Under the pieces are notes generated by a model. The model ran no database searches. It saw nothing but the letters and a program-made list of their open reading frames with translations, and was not told the DNA's origin. The position numbers were made by a program, and so were the translations under genes. From NCBI GenBank assembly GCA_963726135.1, contig CAVSBE010000001.1, forward strand, positions 1-64,000: DNA of 64,000 bases, given 5' to 3'. Below, piece after piece: positions 10,142 to 20,116 of the stretch (positions are counted from its first letter, which is position 1; the number at the start of each line of letters is the position of its first letter). The DNA is from Bog-473 sp963726135. GTDB taxonomy: Bacteria > Actinomycetota > Acidimicrobiia > Acidimicrobiales > RAAP-2.

Positions 10142-12110
10142 CTAGCCGAGGGTCGGCGCCCACCGGTCGATCCACGCCTGGAGGACGAGCACGTCCCACA
10201 GCTCGTAGCCGAAGTCCCTTCGGCCCGATCGATGAAGGTCCCAGGCCCGACGAATGGGTTGCGGGTCCAGGAGTCCCTGGGCATGCAGACGTTGCTCGTC
10301 GAGAAGGTGTTCGGCCCACGGGGCGAGCTCTGCACGCAGCCACGGTCCGATCGGCAGGCCGAACCCCATCTTTGGCCGGTCGACCAGCTTTGCGGGCACA
10401 TGGCGCTCCAGCACCTGGCGCAACAGCCACTTGGTCTGACCGTCTCGCAACTTCGCGTGGAGTGGCAGGCTCCATGCCAGGTCGAGCACCCGTCGATCGA
10501 GAAACGGGACCCGGGTTTCGAGTGAGGCCGCCATGGCGGCCCGGTCGAGCTTGACCAGGATGTCGTCCGGCAGATAGCCGACAAGGTCGAACCAGAGCAT
10601 CTGCTCGGTGATACCGCCTCCGGTGACGGGTGAGCTGCGCGTCGCCTCTGGGAAGTCCTGCTGGTCGGTACCGAACACCATCGACGCCGCATCGTCCCAG
10701 TGGGTGGTCAATACCCGGTAGGCGTCCTCGGGGTCCGACGCGGCAAGGACACGGGCGAGCTTGGCCACCTTCGTCGACGGGTTTCGCACCCGCCAGCTGC
10801 CAGGGAGAACGCTCGTGGCGCCGGCCGCCCTCTCGACGAAGGCGGGTGGGATGCGAGCCAGAGCGGAGCCGGCACTGCGGCGGACCCCGGCCGGCACGAC
10901 GGCGGCCCTCCCCCACACCCGGTCGAGCCATGCATGGCGGTTGTACCCGGCGAACAACTCGTCCCCGCCGTCTCCCGACAACGACACGGTGACCTCCCGG
11001 CGCGCCACCCGGCTGACCAGGTAGGTGGGGATCTGGGAGACGTCGGAGAACGGCTCGTCCCATATGTCAGGAAGTTGGGCGATGACCTCGACCGCTTCGT
11101 GGTCACCGACGTGGACGGCGGTGTGGTCCGTCCCCAGATGCGCGGCGACCGCTGCCGCCTCGGCCGACTCGTCGAAGGAACGGTCAGCGAATCCGACGGT
11201 GAAGGTGCGTACCGGCACCGAGGCGTGCTCCTGCATGAGAGCCACGATCGTGCTCGAATCGATCCCTCCGGAGAGAAACGCTCCAACCGGGACGTCGGCA
11301 ACCATCCTGGCGGCGACCGCCCCTGACAACGTGTGTTCGAGCTGGTTCGTCATTTCTGCGTCCGAAACAGTCAGCGGATGCCGCTGCGACCGAGCCACCG
11401 CTTCAGCCGCGGACCAGTAACAGCGCTGTTCCGGGAGCACGCCCGTGGCCGGTGCCTCCGTCATGGTCACCAGATGGCCGGGGAGCAGCTTTCGAACACC
11501 CCGCCAGATGGTGTCCGGAGCAGGAACGCAGTTGGAACGAAGGTAACGTGCGACTGCGTTTCGATCGAGCTCGCGCGAGAATCCTGGTAGCGCGCATAGA
11601 GCCTTCAGCTCGGACCCGAAGGCGAAGAGACCGCCGATCCAGCCGTAGTAGAGCGGCTTCTCTCCGAAGCGGTCGCGCAGCAGATGGAGCTCGCGGTCCT
11701 TCCTGTCCCACAGCGCCGCCGCAAACATCCCCTCGCAAGCGTCGAGCGCCCGATGGATGCCCCAACGCTCGACAGCCGCCACCATCACTTCCGTGTCGGA
11801 CCCACTGCGGAAGCGCGTCCCGCCGCGCTCCATTCGATGCACGAAGCTCGCGGTGGTTGTAGACCTCTCCGTTGTAGGAGAGCACCCATCGCCCATCGGA
11901 CGAGACCATCGGCTGCGCTCCGCCCGGTCCGAGATCCACGACGGCCAGACGCCGGTGACCGAATCCAACGCCTGCTTCGGCGTCGACCCAGAGGCCACTG
12001 TCGTCCGGCCCACGATGCTCCAGCGACGCCGCCATGGCCGACGCCAAGGCCGCCAGGCGGTCGGCACTTGTCGAGGCGGCCGGGTCGAGGATGCCGGCGA
12101 TCCCGCACAT
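10142..12110 (-). CDS. asnB: Asparagine synthase-like glutamine amidotransferase (one frame break)
   Basis: This is a two-domain AsnB-type enzyme of about 655 residues. The ATG at 12110 gives MCGIAGI, so Cys2 can serve as the glutaminase nucleophile. SLEHRGPDDSG and LSYNGEVYNHRELR follow, then one inserted base near 11845, then FRSGSDTEVMVAAVERWG. The synthase domain has the PP-loop SGGIDSSTIVALM and SLSGDGGDELFAGYNRH. AsnB homologues in polysaccharide loci, such as WbpS, can amidate uronic acids to uronamides, and two UDP-sugar 6-dehydrogenases lie in this window. That role is inference; plain asparagine synthesis or amidation of another acid is possible. Its stop lies 56 bases from the convergent GT-C gene. 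Confidence 0.87.
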
Positions 12111-12201
12111 AGCGGTCAGCCAGCCGATCGAGGGGTCACGCCGACCCGTCACCATGGAGCCACGGATCGACGGGAAGGGCGGAGCCACGCTGACCCTGCC
12201 C

Positions 12202-13204
12202 TCAACGTGAGAGGGACCCGGGTTGATCGTTCGTCTGGGAGAACTCGCCTTCGGCCCGGCGGTAGTCGGCATTCTCACCGAACCGGCCCCGGGCGCCGTC
12301 CCAGAGGCCGTGCAGGATGGCCTTGCGCTCGTCGCGACCGGTCGCCTTTTGCAGGTGGCGGGCGGAGTAGGCCAGCTGCCACAGATGCCACGAGGGGCGC
12401 CCGTGCCGGCGCGCCAGAAGGATGGAGTTGCGAGCGTGGTAGTACGACCGCCATGTCTCGTGCTCGTCGGTCGGGCGATGCGGTCCAAGAGTCTGGGCTC
12501 GGCCCGCCGACGTCTGCTGGTCGGCTACGGCGCGAGCCGACACGGCGTCGACCAGCACCTCGAATCCTCCTTGTCGGACCCGACAGAAGAAGTCGAAGTC
12601 TTCGAGGCCGAAGAACCACTCCGGGTCGGGAACGATGCCGGCGTCGAAGACCCTCCGGGACAGCAGCGTTGCCCCCCAACTGGCCACATCGACCGGGACG
12701 AGCTCCTCCGGGCTCCCCGCGGGAGGCACCAGGTTGAGCGTGTGTGAGCCTCGCCCGACGAACCGTCTCCCGTAGGCCACCACCGCCCCCACAGGGGGAC
12801 CAGGCTGGGGGTCGACGACGCTCGGCTCGGCTGACGACGTCGGCCAACCTCGGGCTGGGAAGCGCAAAGAGCCCTACGTCGTCCTCGCACAGATAGGCCC
12901 AGTGCACGGACGGATTGGCGAATGCGGCCGCCATCCCGGCACCGAAGCCGCCGGCCGGCCCGATATTGCGCGGCAGTCGAAGCACTCGGACCGTGGACTC
13001 CAAGGACGTGTCGTCGAGTCCCCCTTGCCCATTCACCACCACCACCACACGGTCGGGAGGGAGCCCTTCACGTTGGATCAAGGAGCGCACCACATCAGTG
13101 GCAAGGCGTGGTCTCCGATACGTGAGCACGACGGCCGAAACTGATGCGGTTGCGGGCCGCTTGTGCGCCCCCGCTCCGTTCGACCAGCTCGGATCTTTCT
13201 TCAC
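12202..13204 (-). CDS. Family 2 glycosyltransferase (one frame break)
   Basis: This GT2 enzyme has about 333 residues once one inserted base near 12850 is removed. The first part has SAVVLTYRRPRLATDVVRSL, VVVVVNGQGG, RLPRNIGPAGGFGAGM and the acidic LCEDDVGLF. The second has VDVASWGATLLSRRVFD, PEWFFGLEDFDFFCRV and a C-terminal helix with SYYHARNSILLARR. This is the layout of galactofuranosyl- or rhamnosyl-transferase-like GT2 proteins. The start is taken as GTG 13204, which has CATGGT 6 bases upstream; a longer TTG frame reaches 13231. It is divergent from the next GT2 gene. Confidence 0.8.
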
Positions 13205-13245
13205 TGCGGCACCATGTCTATAGGCTAACAACGGTCGTGGAAGAC

Positions 13246-14123
13246 ATGGGTGTGGCGGAGGAGCACGAGACGAGCGATCGCGCGCTGATCAGCGTTGTCG
13301 TGCCGGTCAGGAACGGCATGCCGTGGATCGAGCACCAACTCCGGGCCCTTTCGACCCAGGAATTGCCGGCTGAGTGGGAAGTCGTGGTGGCCGACAATGG
13401 CTCACGACGACGGGACCCGCGGCTGCGTCCAGCGCTGGTCCGAACTGCAACCTCGCATCCGCCTGGTGGACGCCTCCGCACGGCGAGGGGCGGCGGCGGC
13501 CCGGAACATCGGGGTCCGGTCCGCGCGGGGCCGTCTGTTGGCCTTCTGTGATGCCGACGACGTGGTGCGGCCGGGCTGGCTCGCCTCCATGTGGGCGGTC
13601 CTGGCGGGCGCCGACCTGGTCGCAGGGGTGTTCGATTTCGGCGCTCTGGACGGCGCCCCGAGCGTCGCTCCCGGTTCCGGCGGCCACACGCCAATTGGGG
13701 TTCCTCCCTTTCGCTCTCACCGCCAACTTGGCCGTCCGCAGGGAGGTCTTCGAGGCGGTCCACGGCTTCGATGAGGAACAGTGGCCGGGAGAGGACGTGG
13801 ACCTGTGCTGGCGGCTCCAACTTGCGGGGTACCGGTTCGCGGTGGCGGCGGATGCCGTCGTGGAGAAACGCGAACGTGCCGCTGGCCGGCCGACATTCCG
13901 CGCCGCCTGGGCCTACGGAATGTGCGGACCGCGCCTCTACGTGCGCTACCGCGTCAAGGGCATGCGGCGCGACCTTCGGGGAGCGGCAAAGGCATGGGTC
14001 TGGTTGATCGCCGCGAGCCCCGGACTGGTCAGCCCTCCGCGACGCCGCGCCTGGGTACGGACGTTCGGCATACGCGCCGGACGACTGGCCGGATCAGTGC
14101 AATGCCGTGCATTCTTCCCATAG
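13246..14123 (+). CDS. Family 2 glycosyltransferase (two frame breaks)
   Basis: Three consecutive frames, each moved by one base (near 13400 and 13690), together give a GT2 protein of about 291 residues. They carry ISVVVPVRNGMPWIEHQL with VVVADNGS, then RGAAAARNIGVRSARGRLL with the metal-binding AFCDADDVV, then LTANLAVRREVFEAVHGFDE and WPGEDVDLCWRLQLAG. The basic C-terminal end (SPPRRRAWVRTFGIRAGRLA) is common in these enzymes. ATG 13246 is used as the start; GTG 13237 is possible. The gene ends 26 bases before the convergent Wzt-like ATPase gene. Confidence 0.8.
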
Positions 14124-14149
14124 CCAAACCTCGTCGCGCCCGAAAGCCC

Positions 14150-15343
14150 TCAGTCGATGTCCCACGTGGTGCCGACATGCAGCGGGGCCGCCACCATGAC
14201 CCCTTCTGGCGGGCTGAGGACGTCTGGTCCGAAGGCGTCAAAGGAGACGACCGGCTTCCACGGTAGTAAGGGGGTATCGGCCCACTTGCCGAAACTCGTC
14301 ATCGCCGTCCAGACGGAGTAACCACCCTTGGGCAGGGGGATGTTGTGCAGTCTGCACTTCACCTCGAAGTCGCCCGACGGGAAGATGCCGTGGTGTTTGG
14401 TGATGAATATGGGGAAGGCAGTTCCCAATGAGATCCCGACGAAGAGGTCGGCTTCGACCGACTCGGGCGAATTCAGGGTCATGCGGACCTCGGCGTCCTC
14501 CAGCGACAGGACCTGACCTCCGTCCGGTCCGGTGATGGATGATTTGAGCAGTCGGACGACGCCGTCGTTGGAAGTCGCGACCGACGCGTCCTCCTGCACG
14601 GAGGTGCGGTAGAGAGCGGCCACTTCCCGGGTAGGGCCCGCCGCCCGCACCTTCGCATCGGCCAACCACATCGAGTGCTGGCACGTTGCCTCGACTGAGG
14701 TCAGGTCATGGGAGACGTAGACGAGCGTGGTGCCCTGGCGCACGACCTCTTCGATACGCTGGATGCACTTCTGCTGGAAATTGGCGTCGCCCACTGACAG
14801 CACTTCGTCGACGAGAAGGATGTCGGGCTCCAGGAACGCGGCGATGGAGAATCCCAGCCGCATCTGCATGCCGAGCGAGAAGAACTTCACCTGCCGGTCA
14901 ATGGCATCGGTGAGCCCGGCGAACTCCACGATCTCATCGAATCGTTGATGGCTGATCTTGCGCCGCATGCCGAGCACTGCGCCGTAGAGATAGACGTTCT
15001 CGCGTCCTGTCAGGTCGGGGTGGATACCACTCGTCACGCTGAGGAGGGCACCCATCCGACCCTCTGACTGGCACGTGCCGGCAGATTGGTACGTCACCTT
15101 GCTGATGATCTTGAGAAGCGTGGTCTTGCCGGATCCGTTGATCCCGATGAGCCCCAGCGTCCCCCCCGGCTCCACGCTGAGGTTGATGTCCTTGAGCACC
15201 CAGCGATAGTCCTTCCGCGTCCCCTTGGTGAACGAGCGACGCATCCGGACGAACTGGTCGTAGAACAGCGGCGCCGTGCGGTCGGCACGGAATTTCTTCC
15301 ACACGTGCTCGACGCGGATAGACCCTTTAGGCAATGTCGGCAA
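14150..15343 (-). CDS. wzt: Wzt-like ABC transporter ATPase for polysaccharide export
   Basis: The 397-residue protein has an N-terminal ABC ATPase and a C-terminal sugar-recognition-type domain, as in Wzt of O-antigen exporters. Walker A is GINGSGKTTLL, the signature region is FSLGMQMRLGFS, Walker B is ILLVDEVLSVGD and the switch is YVSHD. After about residue 240 comes a beta-rich Wzt-C-like domain containing VRMTLNSPESVEADLFVGI. The start is TTG 15343, supported by GAGGTG a few bases upstream and by overlap with the permease end. ATPase and permease together would carry a finished lipid-linked glycan across the membrane. Confidence 0.9.
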   Translation of the reverse strand: MPTLPKGSIRVEHVWKKFRADRTAPLFYDQFVRMRRSFTKGTRKDYRWVLKDINLSVEPGGTLGLIGINGSGKTTLLKIISKVTYQSAGTCQSEGRMGALLSVTSGIHPDLTGRENVYLYGAVLGMRRKISHQRFDEIVEFAGLTDAIDRQVKFFSLGMQMRLGFSIAAFLEPDILLVDEVLSVGDANFQQKCIQRIEEVVRQGTTLVYVSHDLTSVEATCQHSMWLADAKVRAAGPTREVAALYRTSVQEDASVATSNDGVVRLLKSSITGPDGGQVLSLEDAEVRMTLNSPESVEADLFVGISLGTAFPIFITKHHGIFPSGDFEVKCRLHNIPLPKGGYSVWTAMTSFGKWADTPLLPWKPVVSFDAFGPDVLSPPEGVMVAAPLHVGTTWDID

Positions 15344-16235
15344 AGTTCACCTCGAACCGCTTGAAGGTTCGGTATCCGAGTGCCAGATAGCAGACGGTGC
15401 CGGCGATGGCCGCCAGCAGAGGTCCGGGGGCAGGGTTCAAACCCTGGAGCATGGTACGGCGAACGTCGTCGATCACCGGCCCCAGCGGGCTGAAGAAGCC
15501 GTAGACCAACTGCCACTTCTCCGGGATGCGCTTGAACTGCCAGATCACCGGCGTGGCGAAGAGTCCCAACATGATGATGATCGGGAGGACCTGCGCGAGG
15601 TCGCGCATCTGAATGATCAATGCGGACACCGCAACCGTGAGGCCGATGGTGAAGCCCAACTCGATCAGTATCAGAAAGGGCACCCAGATCGTCGTGGGGT
15701 ACGGGACGAAGCGATAGAAGACGAAGAGCAGCAGCAGGGGGATCCACGCCAGTACGGAGTTCACCGCCGTCACCAGGATGCTCTCGAGCGGGAAGCACTC
15801 TCGCGGGAACTGGGTCTTGCTCATGAGGGCGTTGTTGGTCAGTAGCGAGGTGCCGCCAGTCCCCAAGCTGCCGGAGAAGAAGGTCCAGCACAGGATCCCG
15901 ACGTAGGCGTACAGCGGGTACGGGATCCCGGGAACCCCGTTCGACGACGTCCGGGAGAAGATGATCGTGAAGATGCCGAGCATGGCCAGCGGGAAGATCA
16001 GCGCCCAGAGGAATCCCAGAGTGGCCTGCTTGTACTGGGCCCGCAGATCGCGCTCGGCGAGGGTGTAGATGATGTCCCGGCTCGACCAAAGGGCGCGGAG
16101 CGACGTTCCCAACCGAGACTCGTGACGGTAGACCAGATGGCTCGGCGGCTCTGCCGGCACCGATGCGTCGCCTTCCGCCCCGATGCTGTTCGCGCCAAAT
16201 GACACCCCCCCTTCCGAGGGAGTCGGCAAGGTCAT
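15327..16235 (-). CDS. wzm: Wzm-like ABC transporter permease (ABC-2 type)
   Basis: This 302-residue protein has six hydrophobic segments and the ABC-2 polysaccharide-export layout: a cytoplasmic start with IIYTLAERDLRAQYKQATLG, then LWALIFPLAMLGIFTIIF, the NALMSKTQFPRE loop, and a last part with SPLGPVIDDVRRTML. It pairs with the Wzt-like ATPase, whose start overlaps its end by 17 bases. ATG 16235 has GGAGAGG about 10 bases upstream. The gene diverges from the GT4 gene at 16364 across a 128-base gap. Confidence 0.9.
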   Translation of the reverse strand: MTLPTPSEGGVSFGANSIGAEGDASVPAEPPSHLVYRHESRLGTSLRALWSSRDIIYTLAERDLRAQYKQATLGFLWALIFPLAMLGIFTIIFSRTSSNGVPGIPYPLYAYVGILCWTFFSGSLGTGGTSLLTNNALMSKTQFPRECFPLESILVTAVNSVLAWIPLLLLFVFYRFVPYPTTIWVPFLILIELGFTIGLTVAVSALIIQMRDLAQVLPIIIMLGLFATPVIWQFKRIPEKWQLVYGFFSPLGPVIDDVRRTMLQGLNPAPGPLLAAIAGTVCYLALGYRTFKRFEVNFADIA

Positions 16236-16351
16236 CGATTACGGCACCTCTCCGCCCACGTCCGCAGGCCCTCGTTCCCAACCGATACGCAAGACCGACA
16301 GTATCGCGCAGGCTGCGAACCGTTGAGGAGCCGGACGGGGGCTTCGGCCGG

Positions 16352-16357
16352 TACTAT
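16352..16357 (+). promoter_or_regulatory. -10 box, leaderless start of GT4 gene
   Basis: TACTAT lies exactly 6 bases before GTG 16364, and there is no Shine-Dalgarno sequence. Confidence 0.5.
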
Positions 16358-16363
16358 CGGCGG

Positions 16364-17530
16364 GTGGGCGTTGAAGAGGGGTTTCAGTCCCGTGCGCCCG
16401 GTCGACCCCTGCGGGTGCTGCTGGTCATCAAGTGCCTCGGCTACGGGGGCGCCGAACGCTTGCTGGTGGACATGGTCGCGGCGGGAGACCGAGAGAGGTT
16501 CCACTACGAGGTGGCCTACGTGCTCCGGGACCAGGACGCCCTGGTGCCGGCGGTCGTGGCCGCCGGCACGCCCGTGCACGCCCTCGGCGCGGCCCAGAAC
16601 GCGGATCTGCGATGGATGGGGGCCCTTCGTCAGCTGCTGGTACGGGGGTCCTACGACGTCGTGCACTTCCACCTTCCCTACGCAGCCGCGCTGGGCCAGC
16701 CGGTCGTCGCTTCCCTTCCCCGCTCCAACCGACCGGGCGTCGTGTACACCGAGCACAGCTTGTGGGACCGTGCGAGGTTCGTGAATCGAGCGTTGCTGCG
16801 TGCCACGATGATCAGAGGGGAACGGCTGGTGACGGTGTCGCAGGCGTCCTACGACGCCCTTCCGGCAACGCTGCGCCGCCGGGCCACGATCGTGGTGCAC
16901 GGTGTCGATCTGTCCCGGTCGGACTCCCTCATCGCCCGTCGTGCAGAGCTCCGAGACGGCGTACGCTCCGAGCTCGGAGTGGGCGACGACGAGTTGCTGT
17001 TCATGGCCGTGGCCAACCTGCGTCCCGAGAAGGGCTACGACGTGTTGCTCGCGGCGGCCCGGTCCATCGCGGACAACGGGCTCCCGATCCGCATCGCCGC
17101 GGTGGGGCGCGGCCCGCTGGATACCACGCTCCACGCCCGTCACCTCGATCTGGCGCTCGGAGATCAGTTCCAGTTCCTCGGCCAGCGCGACGACGTGTTG
17201 GAGCTGCTGGCGGGCGCGGACGCCTTCGTCCTGGCCTCGCTCCATGAAGGCCTCCCTGTCGCGTTGATGGAAGCCACAAGCGTGGGTTTGCCTATCGTGG
17301 CGAGCTCCGTCGGCGGCGTGCCCCAAATCCTCCAGGACGAGGTGGACGCCCTGCTGGTGCCGCCGGGCGACCCAGGCTCCCTGGTCGATGCCATGAAGCG
17401 GCTCGCGGCGGATCCGGAATTGCGGTCGCGGCTCGGCCGCCAGGCCAAGCTCCGTAGCTCCATCTTCGACATCGCCGAAGCGAGCCAGGCCGTGGGCGAT
17501 ATCTACCTGCAGGTGGCGCGGGCGCGTTGA
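16364..17530 (+). CDS. Family 4 glycosyltransferase
   Basis: This intact GT-B enzyme has about 388 residues. The N-terminal Rossmann domain has LLVIKCLGYGGAERLLVDM and YDVVHFHLPYAAAL. The C-terminal nucleotide-sugar domain has AVANLRPEKGYDVLLAAA, FLGQRDDVLELLAGADAFV and the EX7E motif in HEGLPVALMEATSVGLPIVA. The family retains stereochemistry and transfers hexoses from nucleotide donors at the cytoplasmic face. GTG 16364 is chosen over an earlier start in the same frame because it follows a -10 box at leaderless spacing. The stop overlaps the next gene's TTG, so the two GT4 genes form a pair. Confidence 0.87.
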   Translation: MGVEEGFQSRAPGRPLRVLLVIKCLGYGGAERLLVDMVAAGDRERFHYEVAYVLRDQDALVPAVVAAGTPVHALGAAQNADLRWMGALRQLLVRGSYDVVHFHLPYAAALGQPVVASLPRSNRPGVVYTEHSLWDRARFVNRALLRATMIRGERLVTVSQASYDALPATLRRRATIVVHGVDLSRSDSLIARRAELRDGVRSELGVGDDELLFMAVANLRPEKGYDVLLAAARSIADNGLPIRIAAVGRGPLDTTLHARHLDLALGDQFQFLGQRDDVLELLAGADAFVLASLHEGLPVALMEATSVGLPIVASSVGGVPQILQDEVDALLVPPGDPGSLVDAMKRLAADPELRSRLGRQAKLRSSIFDIAEASQAVGDIYLQVARAR

Positions 17531-18717
17531 GCACGCTGGTCGGGAAGCGGCTGATCCACGTCACCACCGTCGACATGAGCTTGGTGCTCCTGCTCGGCCC
17601 GCAACTCCGAGCATTTGCCGACGCCGGCATGGAGGTGGTCGGAGCGTCGGCTCCGGGGCCGTACGTCCCCGAGCTGGAATCGTGGGGCATCCGTCACGAG
17701 CCATTGCGACACGCCACCCGGTCCACCGCCGTCGGCCAGGACGTCATGGCGCTCATCGAGTTGTGGAAGCTCTTCCGGCGACTCAAGCCCGACATCGTCC
17801 ACACCCACAACCCAAAGCCGGGCCTTTACGGGCGGGTGGCCGCCCGTGCGGCGGGGGTCCCCGGTGTCGTCAACACCGTGCACGGCCTCTACGCCAGCCC
17901 GGAGGATCGGGCGTCGCGCCGGGCCCTGGTCTACGCCCTCGAACGGACGGCCTCCATGTGCTCGGGTGCCGAGCTGGTGCAGAACCCCGAGGACTTCCGT
18001 GTGCTCGCCCGCTTGGGCGTGCCGAGGGACAAGCTGGTGCTGCTCGGGAACGGCGTCGACCTCCAACGCTTCCGACCGGCAGCCAGCGAGCAGGCTCGAC
18101 GACGGGCCAGGGCGGACCTCGGCGTCGGCATGGATGCGGTGGTGGTCGGGACCGTGGCGCGTCTGGTCTGGCAGAAGGGCTTCCATGAGCTGTTTGAGGC
18201 TGCCGAGAGGCTGCACGACACATTCCCCGACGTCACCTTCGTGGTGGTGGGGGGATCCGATTCCGACAAGGCCGATGCCATCTCACCAGAGCAGCTGGCG
18301 GCCGCCGGTCGCCGCGGGCACATCGTCTTCGCCGGGAGCAGGGACGACATGGAGCACGTCTACCCAGGATTCGACCTTTTCGTGCTGCCCTCCCACCGTG
18401 AGGGCTTCCCCCGATCGGCCATGGAGGCGGCGGCCAGCGGCCTGCCGGTCATCGCCACGGACATCCGTGGCTGCCGGCAAGTCGTCTCCCACGGACAGTC
18501 CGGACTGCTCGTCCCCCTGCACGACCCCGCGCGCCTGGCCGCGGCGATCGAGGAGCTCGTGCGTGACCCCGGCCTCCGCCAGGAGATGGGATCCGCCGGT
18601 CGCCGCAAGGCCGAGGCCGAGTTCAGCGATCGGGTCGTGGTGTCCAAGTCGCTGCAGGCCTATGAGCGGGTGCTCAGTGCCACCGCCTCGACGAAGCGAC
18701 GTTCACGCTCGACCTGA
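17527..18717 (+). CDS. Family 4 glycosyltransferase
   Basis: This intact 396-residue GT-B enzyme starts at TTG 17527 in a TTGA overlap with the previous stop. It has RLIHVTTVDMSLVLLLGPQL, PDIVHTHNPKPGLYGRVAAR and VVNTVHGLYASPEDR. The donor domain contains TVARLVWQKGFHELFEAA and HREGFPRSAMEAAASGLPVI with the paired glutamates. It resembles the WcaC/PglA/EpsD class of transferases adding hexosamine or hexose to lipid-linked intermediates. It is probably expressed with 16364-17530. Confidence 0.87.
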   Translation: MSTLVGKRLIHVTTVDMSLVLLLGPQLRAFADAGMEVVGASAPGPYVPELESWGIRHEPLRHATRSTAVGQDVMALIELWKLFRRLKPDIVHTHNPKPGLYGRVAARAAGVPGVVNTVHGLYASPEDRASRRALVYALERTASMCSGAELVQNPEDFRVLARLGVPRDKLVLLGNGVDLQRFRPAASEQARRRARADLGVGMDAVVVGTVARLVWQKGFHELFEAAERLHDTFPDVTFVVVGGSDSDKADAISPEQLAAAGRRGHIVFAGSRDDMEHVYPGFDLFVLPSHREGFPRSAMEAAASGLPVIATDIRGCRQVVSHGQSGLLVPLHDPARLAAAIEELVRDPGLRQEMGSAGRRKAEAEFSDRVVVSKSLQAYERVLSATASTKRRSRST

Positions 18718-18760
18718 TGGCCCAGCGATGGCGAGCCGGCCTCCAACCGATGGTGAGCGG

Positions 18761-20092
18761 TCAGGTCCGCAACGCTCGCCGCGGTGCGGGTGGCTGGGCA
18801 CGGCGGGCCATGGCTCGCCGTCGTGCGACGCGGTCACGGTAGCGCAGCTCCCACACGTAGCGGGGCGGACGATCGCGAGGGCCCCGGGGGATGCAGAGCG
18901 GGACGAGGAAGAAGGGCAACACCACTGTCGCCTCCCGGGTGATCAATCCCTGGTTGCCCAGGGCCGCGAAGAAATAGCAGAACGCGGCCGTGTAGAACAC
19001 GCACATCATGACGTAGGGCCGGGCGAAGGCCACCCGCGGGAGTATCCGCAGCTGCCGGAGTGACGTGAGGATCACCACCACCAGCACACTGTTCTGCAGC
19101 GCGGCGAACCATTGTCCGCCACCATGGGCGTTGATCGGCAACGGGTCGAACAAGACGACCCAGACGTCCTTGGGGAAGTAGAGGGGACTCGAGGAATAGG
19201 CGACGCCACTGCTCCCGAACCCGCTGCCGGGGCCCTGATTGTTCTTGTTGATCTGCGACAGGTTGACCGCGCCGTTGAGGCCAGGGAGATAGTGGAGCGT
19301 CACGAAGACCGCGGCACCGACCAACGCTCCGAGAAGGACGAGGGAGCCCGTGCGGCGGGCTCCTCCAAATCTGGCGGTGGGACTCGCGGGTCGGACCAGC
19401 ATGGCGATCGTGAAGGCGGCCAGGGCCACGAGCGTCTCGTTCGGTCGGATGAACGCGCCGCCCGCTGAAGCGGCGACGACCAGCACGTAACCACCGCGGA
19501 GATGGGCCAGGATGCGTGCGCATCCGTAGGCGGTCATTCCGAGCAGGAACGTCATGAGCGCTTCCTTGCTCACATCCGATGTCCAAAAGAGAAGGGTGGG
19601 AAGGAAGAAGACCAGGTACCCGTACCGGCGATTGCCCGCCCCGCTGAACGTGAGTGTGAAGGCGCGGTAGAAGAAGATGATCCCGATGAACGAGAGAAAG
19701 CTGTAGACCATGAAACCGCCTGCCTGGTTCACCCCGATGATGGCGAAGACCACACCCGTCACGATGCTCACGGAGCCGTCGGAGACAATTCCTCGGAGAT
19801 TGGCCGGCGCCAGCGAGAAATCGAAGTGGCGGAATCCCGATGCCAGCGCTGCACCTTGCCCGTCATACCGGTTGTAGTCTGCGATTCCCTGGTAGAGGTG
19901 GTCGACGACCCAGATCTGCAAGGGGGCGCAGATCAGGTGCAGGAGCAGGCAGATCGTCAGGGCCTTGGCGAGCCACGGATCGCCCTCGGCCTCGGTGACG
20001 CGCCGGATGATGGCGCGGCCGATGGCGAAGAGGACCACCGCGATGAGGCACGCCGTGATCGGCTGTGATGTGACCATCTGTCCGTGGGGCAT
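18761..20092 (-). CDS. Polytopic membrane protein, candidate Wzy-like polymerase
   Basis: The 443-residue protein has about ten hydrophobic helices and one large periplasmic loop (about residues 270-320, with LSQINKNNQGPGSGFGSSG). The segment LLFWTSDVSKEALMTFLLGM resembles the W.S...KE motif of some bacterial polysaccharide polymerases and EpsG-like proteins, though the similarity is weak. It lies just downstream of the CpsD-like and Wzz-like genes on the same strand, where a polymerase would be expected. The C-terminus is strongly basic (RRAMARRAQ). ATG 20092 or ATG 20077 could start it. The polymerase role is inference from topology and neighbours. Confidence 0.6.
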   Translation of the reverse strand: MPHGQMVTSQPITACLIAVVLFAIGRAIIRRVTEAEGDPWLAKALTICLLLHLICAPLQIWVVDHLYQGIADYNRYDGQGAALASGFRHFDFSLAPANLRGIVSDGSVSIVTGVVFAIIGVNQAGGFMVYSFLSFIGIIFFYRAFTLTFSGAGNRRYGYLVFFLPTLLFWTSDVSKEALMTFLLGMTAYGCARILAHLRGGYVLVVAASAGGAFIRPNETLVALAAFTIAMLVRPASPTARFGGARRTGSLVLLGALVGAAVFVTLHYLPGLNGAVNLSQINKNNQGPGSGFGSSGVAYSSSPLYFPKDVWVVLFDPLPINAHGGGQWFAALQNSVLVVVILTSLRQLRILPRVAFARPYVMMCVFYTAAFCYFFAALGNQGLITREATVVLPFFLVPLCIPRGPRDRPPRYVWELRYRDRVARRRAMARRAQPPAPRRALRT

Positions 20093-20116
20093 TGGGACTG
20101 GCCGGCCCCGACTCGC

